62,325 nt of DNA. Origin: an uncultured Eubacteriaceae bacterium (GTDB lineage: Bacteria > Bacillota > Clostridia > Lachnospirales > CAG-274). Location: positions 1 to 62,325 of the forward strand of contig CAMMIW010000013.1 in NCBI GenBank assembly GCA_946497035.1, written 5' to 3'. The notes beneath the pieces were generated by a model. It made no database searches and was not told the origin of the DNA. It saw only the letters and a list, made by a program, of their open reading frames with translations. Of the stretch, positions 55,689 through 62,325 are shown piece after piece. Both the position numbers and the translations under genes were made by a program. The stretch's first letter is position 1, and every line of letters starts with the position of its first letter.

Positions 55689-58130
55689 TTATTTTACTTT
55701 TATTTTTACAATACTTCCTTTTTCTATAAAAATACCAGATTCAGGTATTTGCTCAAAAACTTTTTTATTGTTACTAGATTTTTCTTCCTTACTATTTTCA
55801 GTTTTTTCTATTATATCTGTTTGTATATTTTCTGTAGCATCTTGGTTATTATTTTCATCATTAGGCTGTTTATTTTCTTCTTCTTCATTTTTAATTTTTA
55901 GTTCTTTCTCTTTTTCAGTTAACTGTTGCTCCACAACAGATACTTCAAATCCAACATCTTTCAATAATTTAGTAGCCTCATCTACAGATAAATTTTTTGT
56001 ATCTGGAACAGATACCAGCTCTTTTCCATCATCTTTAGACTCTACATATAATAAAACTTTACCTGTTTTATCTAAGCTAGTATTAGCAGGTGGTATTTGC
56101 TTAACAACCAAATCTCCACCACCACCAACAATTTGAAAATCTATACCCGCCGAGTTTAGCTCTTTTATAACAGTTTTTAGATCTCTATTTGTATAGTCTT
56201 TTAATAAAACTTGATCACTAGAAACAGGTTTTTCTTGAGATACAAGCTTTTCATTAGATGGTGGAATAGCTTTATAGTCTATAATTTTTTGAAAATATTC
56301 TTTAACCATAGGAACAGGAGAAACAGTTCCTGGTGGTGCTTTTATATAATCTTTTGGCTTACTTATAGTAGCTAACATAAGATATTCAGGATCTTCTGCT
56401 GGCATATAAGCTGCAAAACCAAGTGTATATATATTATCAGAACGTCTACCCTGTTGAGCAGTAGCTGTTTTACCACCAATATTATAACCTGCTATATTAG
56501 CTTTATAACCTGTACCACCTTGCTCTAAAGTTTGTATCATAGCTACTCTTAAAAAATCTGATATTTCTTCAGATACAACTTTTCTTACTATTTCAGGTTT
56601 AGTTTCTTCTACAATATTTCCATTTTCATCTATTATTTGAGAAACAACATAAGGCTTCATAACATTACCACCATTTATAGTAGCTGCAAAAGCAGTTATT
56701 ATTTGTATTGGCGTTGCTGTAAAAGTTTGTCCAAATGCACTTGTTGAAAGCTCTGTAACATTTAATTTTTCTACAGGTACAATGTACGTATCGGCTTTTA
56801 TTTCTCCATACAAATCTATACCTGTTCTATATCCAAAGCCAAAATCTCTTTGATATTTATAAAAAGCATTTCTACCTAATTTGTCCGCAATATCTAACAT
56901 AGCTATATTACAAGATTTTTCTAAAGCCTGTGTTAAATTAAGTGTCCCGTGGCCATCTCTTTTATGGCATCTTATAGTATAATCGGCAACTTTTCTATAG
57001 CCCGGGCAATAAAATGTTTCGTTTTCCTTTATAACGCCTTCTTCTAAGCCTGCTGCAACTGTTATAGCTTTAAATGTTGAACCTGGTTCAAAGGCATCTG
57101 TTATAGCTACGTTTTTCCAAGTAGCATTTTTTATTTTTAGTTGTTCTTCTGGTGTCATCTTTTCAAAATTTGCCTTATAAGTAGGATCTTCTAATAAAGA
57201 TATATTATTAGGGTTGTTTAAATCAAAATCAGGATATTGTGCCATTGATAAAATTTCACCTGTTTTTGGATTCATTAAAACGATAGAAACATTTTCAGGT
57301 GTATATTTTGGTGATAATGATTTATATGTTTTTTCTACAACCTCTTCTGCATATTGTTGTAATGTTAAATCTATTGTTGTAACTAAATCGTTACCTTTTA
57401 TAGGCTCTATATCGTTGGTAACAACGGCGGATGTATCATCATATGTTCTAAATATTCTACCTGGCGTACCTGTTAGTTGCTCATTATATATTTTTTCTAA
57501 GCCCCAGCTTGTATCTCCCATAATAAAACCTATAGTTTGAGCAGCCGTATTATTTTGTGGATAATTTCTTTGGGTATCTGCTTCTAAATTTACACCTTTT
57601 AATTTTTCTGCTTCTAATTTTTTACCTAAATCATAAGATATTTTTTTCTTTATAACTTTCCAATGGGTATCACTTTCTGGTGCAGGTGTAAATTTTCCTG
57701 TAGCATCTTTTATAAAGTAGCTGTTTAACTCATTAATATCTATTTGTAATAACTGTGAAACTTTTAATAATATTTTGTTTGTTTCTTCTGGCTCTAGCTC
57801 ACATAATAACCTTATATCTAAAGCAACATTAAAAACAGTAGAACTTATAGCTAATGGTTGGTTATTTCTATCTAATATGCTACCTCTATTTGGATTTATA
57901 ACTTTATCTGTAACTTTATTTATTTGGTTTTTTATAGCTTCTTTTTCAAATTTATCGCCACTTTGAGCTTTTATATACATAACTCTAAATATACCTACAA
58001 AGGATAAAGCTCCTGTAACTATAAATATTAAAAATATTATACGTCCTTTTATATTTTTCTTTTTCTTCTTTTTATTAGATGTGTTTCTTCTATTTCCATT
58101 ATTTTTTATATTTATTTTGTTTCTACTCAA
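55689..58130 (-). CDS. spoVD: SpoVD/PBP2-type penicillin-binding protein with PASTA domains
   Basis: An 813-residue class B transpeptidase. Basic tail (residues 1-29), one membrane span (30-52), dimerisation domain, then the catalytic domain: Ser351-x-x-Lys in FEPGSTFK, SCN at 406-408 and K554-T-A in GGKTATAQ (KTA instead of the usual KTG). Two C-terminal PASTA domains follow; the last one is interrupted by an Asn/Glu-rich insert of about 60 residues. SpoVD cross-links spore cortex glycan; PBP2-like members act at division. Start is TTG with AAGGACTG before it. Position after rsmH-ftsL is standard. Confidence 0.93.
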   Translation of the reverse strand: MSRNKINIKNNGNRRNTSNKKKKKKNIKGRIIFLIFIVTGALSFVGIFRVMYIKAQSGDKFEKEAIKNQINKVTDKVINPNRGSILDRNNQPLAISSTVFNVALDIRLLCELEPEETNKILLKVSQLLQIDINELNSYFIKDATGKFTPAPESDTHWKVIKKKISYDLGKKLEAEKLKGVNLEADTQRNYPQNNTAAQTIGFIMGDTSWGLEKIYNEQLTGTPGRIFRTYDDTSAVVTNDIEPIKGNDLVTTIDLTLQQYAEEVVEKTYKSLSPKYTPENVSIVLMNPKTGEILSMAQYPDFDLNNPNNISLLEDPTYKANFEKMTPEEQLKIKNATWKNVAITDAFEPGSTFKAITVAAGLEEGVIKENETFYCPGYRKVADYTIRCHKRDGHGTLNLTQALEKSCNIAMLDIADKLGRNAFYKYQRDFGFGYRTGIDLYGEIKADTYIVPVEKLNVTELSTSAFGQTFTATPIQIITAFAATINGGNVMKPYVVSQIIDENGNIVEETKPEIVRKVVSEEISDFLRVAMIQTLEQGGTGYKANIAGYNIGGKTATAQQGRRSDNIYTLGFAAYMPAEDPEYLMLATISKPKDYIKAPPGTVSPVPMVKEYFQKIIDYKAIPPSNEKLVSQEKPVSSDQVLLKDYTNRDLKTVIKELNSAGIDFQIVGGGGDLVVKQIPPANTSLDKTGKVLLYVESKDDGKELVSVPDTKNLSVDEATKLLKDVGFEVSVVEQQLTEKEKELKIKNEEEENKQPNDENNNQDATENIQTDIIEKTENSKEEKSSNNKKVFEQIPESGIFIEKGSIVKIKVK

Positions 58131-58221
58131 TATTAATCAGTCCTTATTTTATATTTTATAATAACTATTATATTATAGATGTGAGATTTTTAATTTAATC
58201 ACTAATAATTTAAAAATAACC

Positions 58222-58260
58222 AAAATTAGTTAAAACTACTAAGTAGTTTTAACTAATTTT
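58222..58260 (-). terminator. Hairpin overlapping the ftsL stop
   Basis: AAAATTAGTTAAAACTAC and its exact complement form an 18-bp stem with a 3-nt loop. The ftsL stop codon (58249-58251) lies inside it, and the minus-strand transcript continues into GGTTATTTTT. It would attenuate transcription between ftsL and spoVD. Confidence 0.7.
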
Positions 58261-58764
58261 AAATAATCTTGCTAATTTAATAAATAAATTTTCTTCTTTT
58301 TCTTTTACATTTCCTTTTTCTGAATAGCTCTCTTTAGGAACATTTATATGTACAACTTGATGACTTGCTGGCCTTTGCATACCAAGTTCTGTTGAGGCAA
58401 TATATTCTACATAATCTAAATCTAAGTTTTTTGCAAGCTCTGTTTCTAAATTTTTATTATTTTCATTAATTTCTTTTAAAGTGCTGTTTAATGTATCAAT
58501 ATCAAATCTTTTTTGTATAGTAAGGGCTTCTACAAAAATTATGGCTACGATAAATGTTGCAATAATAATAAATGATGCTAAAAATTTTAAAGACAAAAAA
58601 CTCAGGCCTTGTTCTGCCTTAACGTATTTTTCCTTTTTTACTTTTTTTATTCTTTTATTTATACCTTTGTTGCGATTATAATCTGGCTCATAATCGTGCG
58701 CCACAGAAGTATAGTTATAATAGTTATTTTTATTGGTATTATACCTATTTTTTCGATATTGCAT
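58249..58764 (-). CDS. ftsL: FtsL-like septum protein
   Basis: A 171-residue bitopic protein: a basic cytoplasmic tail (about 50 residues, KINKRIKKVKKEKYV-like), one membrane span at about 62-84 (FLASFIIIATFIVAIIFVEAL), then a short coiled coil (LNSTLKEINENNKNLETELA) and YVEYIASTELGMQRP, typical of FtsL/DivIC-like proteins. Identified by layout and by its place between rsmH and spoVD, as FtsL sequences diverge fast. Confidence 0.8.
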   Translation of the reverse strand: MQYRKNRYNTNKNNYYNYTSVAHDYEPDYNRNKGINKRIKKVKKEKYVKAEQGLSFLSLKFLASFIIIATFIVAIIFVEALTIQKRFDIDTLNSTLKEINENNKNLETELAKNLDLDYVEYIASTELGMQRPASHQVVHINVPKESYSEKGNVKEKEENLFIKLARLFKIS

Positions 58765-58788
58765 ACATTTATTCTCCTTTACAAATTT

Positions 58789-59727
58789 TTATTTTCTTTC
58801 AAAAACCCTAAGCTTAGCACTTCTAGAACGATGATTTTCTTCTAATTCTTTTTCAGTTGGAACAATTGGCTTTTTTGTTATAACCTTACCTAAAGATTTT
58901 TTACCACAAGCACATATAGGCAAATCTCTAGGGCAAATACAAGGATTTTCTAGCTCTTTAAATATATTTTTAACTATTCTATCTTCTAAAGAATGAAAGG
59001 TTATTATAGCTAGTCTACCTTTTTTGTTTAATATATTTACCATATTTATTATGGTATCTTTTAATATTTCAAGCTCTTTATTAACCTCTATTCTTATAGC
59101 TTGAAAAGTTCTTTTAGCTGGGTGAGGCCCATCTATTCTTGCTCCTTTTGGTATAGCTTTTTTTATAATAGATACAAGCTCAAAGGTTGTTTCTATAGGT
59201 CTAACCTTTCTTTCATTGCATATAAATTCTGCTATTCTTTTTGCCCATCTTTCTTCTCCATATTGAGATATTATTTTGCTAAGCTCTTCTTTGCTATAGT
59301 TGTTTACAACGGTATAAGCAGAAAAATCGTTTCTTGTATCCATACGCATATCTAAAGGTGCATCTTGTATATAAGAAAACCCTCTATATGCTTCATCTAG
59401 TTGGTGTGAAGAAACGCCTAAATCTAATAAAATACCATCTATTCCTGTTTTATTTAAGTTTAATTGTTCATATATATCACATATGTTAGAAAAATTGTTA
59501 TGTAAAAAAGATACGTTGTTAAATTGAGCTAATCTTTCTTTACCTGTTTTTATAGCATTTTCATCTTGATCTATACAAACTAGCCTTCCTCTATTTTCTA
59601 ATAAGTTAGCTATTTTACTAGAATGGCCAGCACCACCCATAGTTCCGTCTATATAGACGCCGTCTTTTTTGATATTTAAGCTTTCAATACATTCGTTTAA
59701 AAGCACAGATATGTGTTCAAAATTCAT
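58789..59727 (-). CDS. rsmH: 16S rRNA (cytosine1402-N4)-methyltransferase
   Basis: A 312-residue RsmH (MraW). S-adenosylmethionine motif [36 protein letters not shown] and the closing [15 protein letters not shown] and [12 protein letters not shown] are present. I start it at 59727, where AGGTGA lies 7 bp upstream, not at the upstream in-frame ATG, because the added residues ([14 protein letters not shown]) are not family-like. mraZ, usually just before it, is absent. Confidence 0.96.
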   Translation of the reverse strand: MNFEHISVLLNECIESLNIKKDGVYIDGTMGGAGHSSKIANLLENRGRLVCIDQDENAIKTGKERLAQFNNVSFLHNNFSNICDIYEQLNLNKTGIDGILLDLGVSSHQLDEAYRGFSYIQDAPLDMRMDTRNDFSAYTVVNNYSKEELSKIISQYGEERWAKRIAEFICNERKVRPIETTFELVSIIKKAIPKGARIDGPHPAKRTFQAIRIEVNKELEILKDTIINMVNILNKKGRLAIITFHSLEDRIVKNIFKELENPCICPRDLPICACGKKSLGKVITKKPIVPTEKELEENHRSRSAKLRVFERK

Positions 59728-59952
59728 AATAATCACCTGTATAATGTTTATTTCTAAAATTATTAAAATATACAATTTATTTATTAAGCAAGCGTATTTA
59801 CTTAATTTTAATATATTTTTAAAAATATTTCAACTATTTTAAAAAACTTTTAAAAACATTATATTTAAAGGTTCAATTTTTATTTACAAAAAACTATATA
59901 AAAATTAAAAATATGTCGATATTATTTATATATAAATTTGTGAGGTGATAGT

Positions 59953-61434
59953 TTGAATATTAATAAAGATACGTTAACTAGCTTTTTATACAAAAACTTA
60001 GTGCAAAATACAGAAATAACAAATAATACATTGATAGATGAAACCTTTGAAAATATTAATAAAACACAAAACCAAAATGTACCTTTGTTAAGCTCTACAG
60101 ATGAACTAAAAATTTTATTAAATAGTATTAACCAAGCACCTTCTAAAGAAAATATGGAGCTAATAAAAATATTAGTTCAAAATAATTTACCAATAACTAA
60201 AGAAAACCTAGAAGATATAATAAAATCTACTAAAATTTTTAAAGATTTTCCTATAGAAAAAGCTTTATTTTTGATAGAAAATAATATTAAACCTACCATA
60301 AATATAGGTAATCAAATTGATAATTATATATCTAAAGATACAGCTCTTTCAAAACAAATTGAAAATTTATTTTCTGACATATCATTTTTAGATAGTGAAA
60401 ACTTAAGTTTTGAAAAAATATTTAATAACACTAGTTTTGAAAATTTATCTAAATCTATTATAAATGATACAAATAATTTAAAAATGCAATTTATAAATCA
60501 TTTTAAAAATGGAGACTTTAAAAATTTAACTAATATATTAAACAATATTACTAAAAATACAGAAGATACATCTAATTTGTTAAAACAAATTTTAGATATA
60601 AATATTAATGAAGATTTATTAATACATTCTAACAAATTAGAAAATTTAAAACAAATTTTTAGTAATGATACTAATTTAAATAATATTACTGATAATGTTA
60701 TAAAAAATAATATTAGTAACTTAAATGATACATTAGATAAACAGTCTTTTAATATATTACAAAAGGAAATATTAAATATATTAAAATCTAATCCAAAAAT
60801 AAGTAATAAGTTTAAAGATATTTTAAATAATTTTGATAATTTTCAAAATAAACTAAAATTTTTTGATTTTAAAAATTCTTCTACAGAAGACTTAAATGAA
60901 TTTTTTGAAGAGATAGCTCATATTTCTAAAAATATTAATGAAAATATGGCTAATATGGGCGAAAATAAAATAGACAATATTATAAACAATTTAGATAACC
61001 TTAATAAAAATATAGACTTTATGAACAATATGAAAAATAATATTTTTTTACAAATACCTTTAAATATTAATAATTTTTCTACAACGGCCGAGCTTTTTGT
61101 TTTTTCTAACAAAAAAAATAAAAATAAAAGTTCTAAAAATAATAGTGGTTCTGCTTTGCTATCTTTAAATTTACTTAATTTAGGAAAATTAGAAGTTTAT
61201 ATTAATAAAATTAATAATGATATTAGCTGCCAATTTAGATTAGAAAATGATAACACAAAAAATATTGTAAAAAATAACATACAATTATTAAATAATTATT
61301 TAAAAAATAAAAACTTAACATTAAAAGATGTATCTTTTAAAGATTTAGATGAAAGCTTCACTTTAATAAGCCAAAATAAAACAAAAGATGTTTTATCTAA
61401 TTTTAAATTGAGTAATTTTAATGCAAAAGCGTAA
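59953..61434 (+). CDS. FliK-like (flagellar hook-length control type) protein
   Basis: A 493-residue Asn/Lys-rich protein. It starts at TTG with GAGGTGATAG in front. The N-terminal two thirds are helical, low-complexity and repeat-like (NNLPITKENLEDIIKSTKI; many N-N-x-N stretches). The last 120 residues (FLQIPLNINNFSTTAELFVF ... LLNLGKLEVYINKINNDI ... LLNNYLKNKNLTLKDVSF) follow the C-terminal domain of FliK/hook-length control proteins. No other flagellar gene lies in the window, so it may be a FliK-like protein with another role. Divergent from rsmH. Confidence 0.55.
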   Translation: MNINKDTLTSFLYKNLVQNTEITNNTLIDETFENINKTQNQNVPLLSSTDELKILLNSINQAPSKENMELIKILVQNNLPITKENLEDIIKSTKIFKDFPIEKALFLIENNIKPTINIGNQIDNYISKDTALSKQIENLFSDISFLDSENLSFEKIFNNTSFENLSKSIINDTNNLKMQFINHFKNGDFKNLTNILNNITKNTEDTSNLLKQILDININEDLLIHSNKLENLKQIFSNDTNLNNITDNVIKNNISNLNDTLDKQSFNILQKEILNILKSNPKISNKFKDILNNFDNFQNKLKFFDFKNSSTEDLNEFFEEIAHISKNINENMANMGENKIDNIINNLDNLNKNIDFMNNMKNNIFLQIPLNINNFSTTAELFVFSNKKNKNKSSKNNSGSALLSLNLLNLGKLEVYINKINNDISCQFRLENDNTKNIVKNNIQLLNNYLKNKNLTLKDVSFKDLDESFTLISQNKTKDVLSNFKLSNFNAKA

Positions 61435-61582
61435 TAATAATTACTATTGCAAAAATAACTTATTATTGTTGATTTTTAATAGGTTTAATTCATAAATCAT
61501 AATAGTAATTAAATTTAATAAATAATTAATTAGTAAAAAAATAGCAAAATTTACGGGTAGGTTTATGTATAAATATAAAAAT

Positions 61583-61608
61583 AAAAGGGGGGTTATTGCC
61601 CCCTTTTT
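61583..61608. terminator. Bidirectional terminator between the FliK-like gene and the amidase
   Basis: AAAAGGGGG and CCCCCTTTTT pair around a 6-nt loop (about 9-10 bp), with T tracts on both strands, between two convergent genes. Confidence 0.8.
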
Positions 61609-61625
61609 AAAGTGTATCTTTTTTA

Positions 61626-62285
61626 TTAAACTATTCTAGTAATTTTAGTATTAGCATCATAAACAACCTTTTTACCTAAAACTTCTGCTAGTTCTAATAT
61701 ACTATAATAATTTTTACCATTATCATTTATTGCATCTAACTCTTTTCTAACTCCATTTACTTCTACAATTCTTTTAACTTTCATATAATTATCTCCTTTT
61801 AAACTTTTTTTAAAATTATTCCAAGCTATATTATTACTTACAAATGGTGCTGGACAAACTTTTCTAGTTACATCATAGTGTCTTACGATATTTTCAATAG
61901 GTATGTTATATTTTTTCATTAACATTTTTGTAAGCTCTATAGCATTGTTTATAGTTTCATTATTAAAATAATAGTTACCTTTGCTATCTTTTTCAGAACA
62001 TAGCTCTATACCTATAGAATTATCATTTCTACATTTATTATGATGATACTTTCCACTTGTCCCACAATGCCAAGCTGTATTATTATCTTCTACACTTTGC
62101 CACACTTCTTTTTCATCAACAAAATAGTGAGCAGAGGCATTTCTATTAGCAGATTTAAAATAATTACAATTACTTTTAGCTAAATCTCCATTATTAGCTG
62201 TATAATGTATAACTAAAAATTCAATTTTTTTATTTCTTCCTTTAGTATAATTACTACTATGTGCTATTAGTTTATTTATTTTCAT
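61626..62285 (-). CDS. N-acetylmuramoyl-L-alanine amidase (amidase_2, phage-lysin type)
   Basis: A 219-residue amidase that cuts the bond between MurNAc and the stem peptide. Zinc ligands fit His27 (FLVIHYTA), His136 (IVRHYDVTRKVCP) and Cys144; GIELCSEKDSKGNYYFN is also typical. The last 50 residues look like a small wall-binding or copper-amine-oxidase-N-like beta module (KVKRIVEVNGVRKELDAI ... YDANTKITRIV). Start taken at 62285 because GGAGATGATAAAA precedes it; an in-frame ATG lies 15 bp upstream. No signal peptide, so it resembles a prophage endolysin, although no other phage gene is visible before the window ends. Confidence 0.85.
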   Translation of the reverse strand: MKINKLIAHSSNYTKGRNKKIEFLVIHYTANNGDLAKSNCNYFKSANRNASAHYFVDEKEVWQSVEDNNTAWHCGTSGKYHHNKCRNDNSIGIELCSEKDSKGNYYFNNETINNAIELTKMLMKKYNIPIENIVRHYDVTRKVCPAPFVSNNIAWNNFKKSLKGDNYMKVKRIVEVNGVRKELDAINDNGKNYYSILELAEVLGKKVVYDANTKITRIV

Positions 62286-62325
62286 TTTTATCATCTCCAC
62301 TATTAAATAATTTATCTATAAAATT

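Noticed and set aside
55669..56136. Plus-strand frame opposite the end of spoVD
   Set aside because: Ser/Phe-rich shadow frame of a gene with clear PASTA domains on the other strand.
61435..61515. Stem AATTACTATT/AATAGTAATT after the FliK-like gene
   Set aside because: A 10-bp AT-only stem with a long loop and no T tract; the G/C-rich hairpin 70 bp further is the real terminator.
61626..62325. A prophage at the right edge
   Set aside because: Only the endolysin-like amidase is visible; no other phage gene lies in the window.

Overview
The window is very AT-rich (roughly three quarters A+T by eye). It encodes spore-associated proteins (a SpoVD-type PBP with PASTA domains, a SpoIID-like protein), a meso-DAP-type MurE, a clostridial-style ethanolamine microcompartment and an RNA/DNA metabolism set typical of Firmicutes. 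I read it as a chromosomal segment of an anaerobic, probably spore-forming member of the Clostridia; genus cannot be fixed from the sequence alone. No rRNA, tRNA or CRISPR array was seen. TTG or GTG starts are common (ftsW, spoVD, the spoIID-like gene, the EutK-like gene, eutP, the FliK-like gene).

Layout. 1-7550: decayed integrative conjugative element with a RepA_N initiator, a second RepA_N-like fragment, PcfB, VirD4 coupling ATPase, PrgI and a VirB4 broken by a frameshift and a C-terminal truncation, all on the minus strand; relaxase and VirB6 are absent. Flanking non-coding DNA carries phased repeats and inverted repeats. 7556-14632: minus-strand peptidoglycan/division operon murE-murF-mraY-murD-ftsW-ispD. 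14957-28378: a full ethanolamine utilisation (eut) bacterial microcompartment locus in two minus-strand units, eutG-S-P-A-B-C-L-K-E-M and eutT-pduL-hypothetical-eutN-pduT-eutH-eutQ. 28989-36116: a polymorphic-toxin module, DcrB/Eag-like chaperone, giant Rhs/YD-repeat protein split by a -1 frameshift at an A7 run, a candidate immunity protein and a DUF4280 PAAR-like tip. 36338-40323: rarA, queA and a SpoIID-like gene. 40497-44856: a small set of unusual, probably spore/cell-surface proteins (Thr-rich protein, a 51-residue hydrophobic peptide, an S8 protease overlapping a partner gene). 44917-49467: ligA, hcp and a divergent Crp/Fnr regulator. 49557-55329: type I restriction-modification hsdM-hsdS-hsdR, with a four-copy TELT spacer repeat in HsdS. 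55689-59727: rsmH-ftsL-spoVD, the front part of the division cluster. 59953-62285: FliK-like protein and an amidase_2 endolysin.

How the parts work together. The eut genes encode uptake (EutH), B12-dependent cleavage of ethanolamine (EutBC, reactivated by EutA, cofactor from EutT), conversion of acetaldehyde to acetyl-CoA/acetyl phosphate (EutE, PduL) or ethanol (EutG), and the protein shell (EutS, L, M, K-like, N, PduT-like). No eut regulator lies in the window. The division/wall cluster that is normally contiguous (rsmH-ftsL-spoVD-murE...) is split here by about 41 kb that contains the eut, Rhs, restriction and housekeeping genes.

Most notable: the Rhs module with an in-phase A_AAA_AAA slippery heptamer followed at once by TAG; its chaperone-Rhs-immunity-PAAR-like gene content with no secretion apparatus in the window; a shell protein with a SAP/Rho-N-like C-terminus; a PduT-type shell protein, with its FeS cysteine, inside a eut locus; and the HsdS repeat tract.
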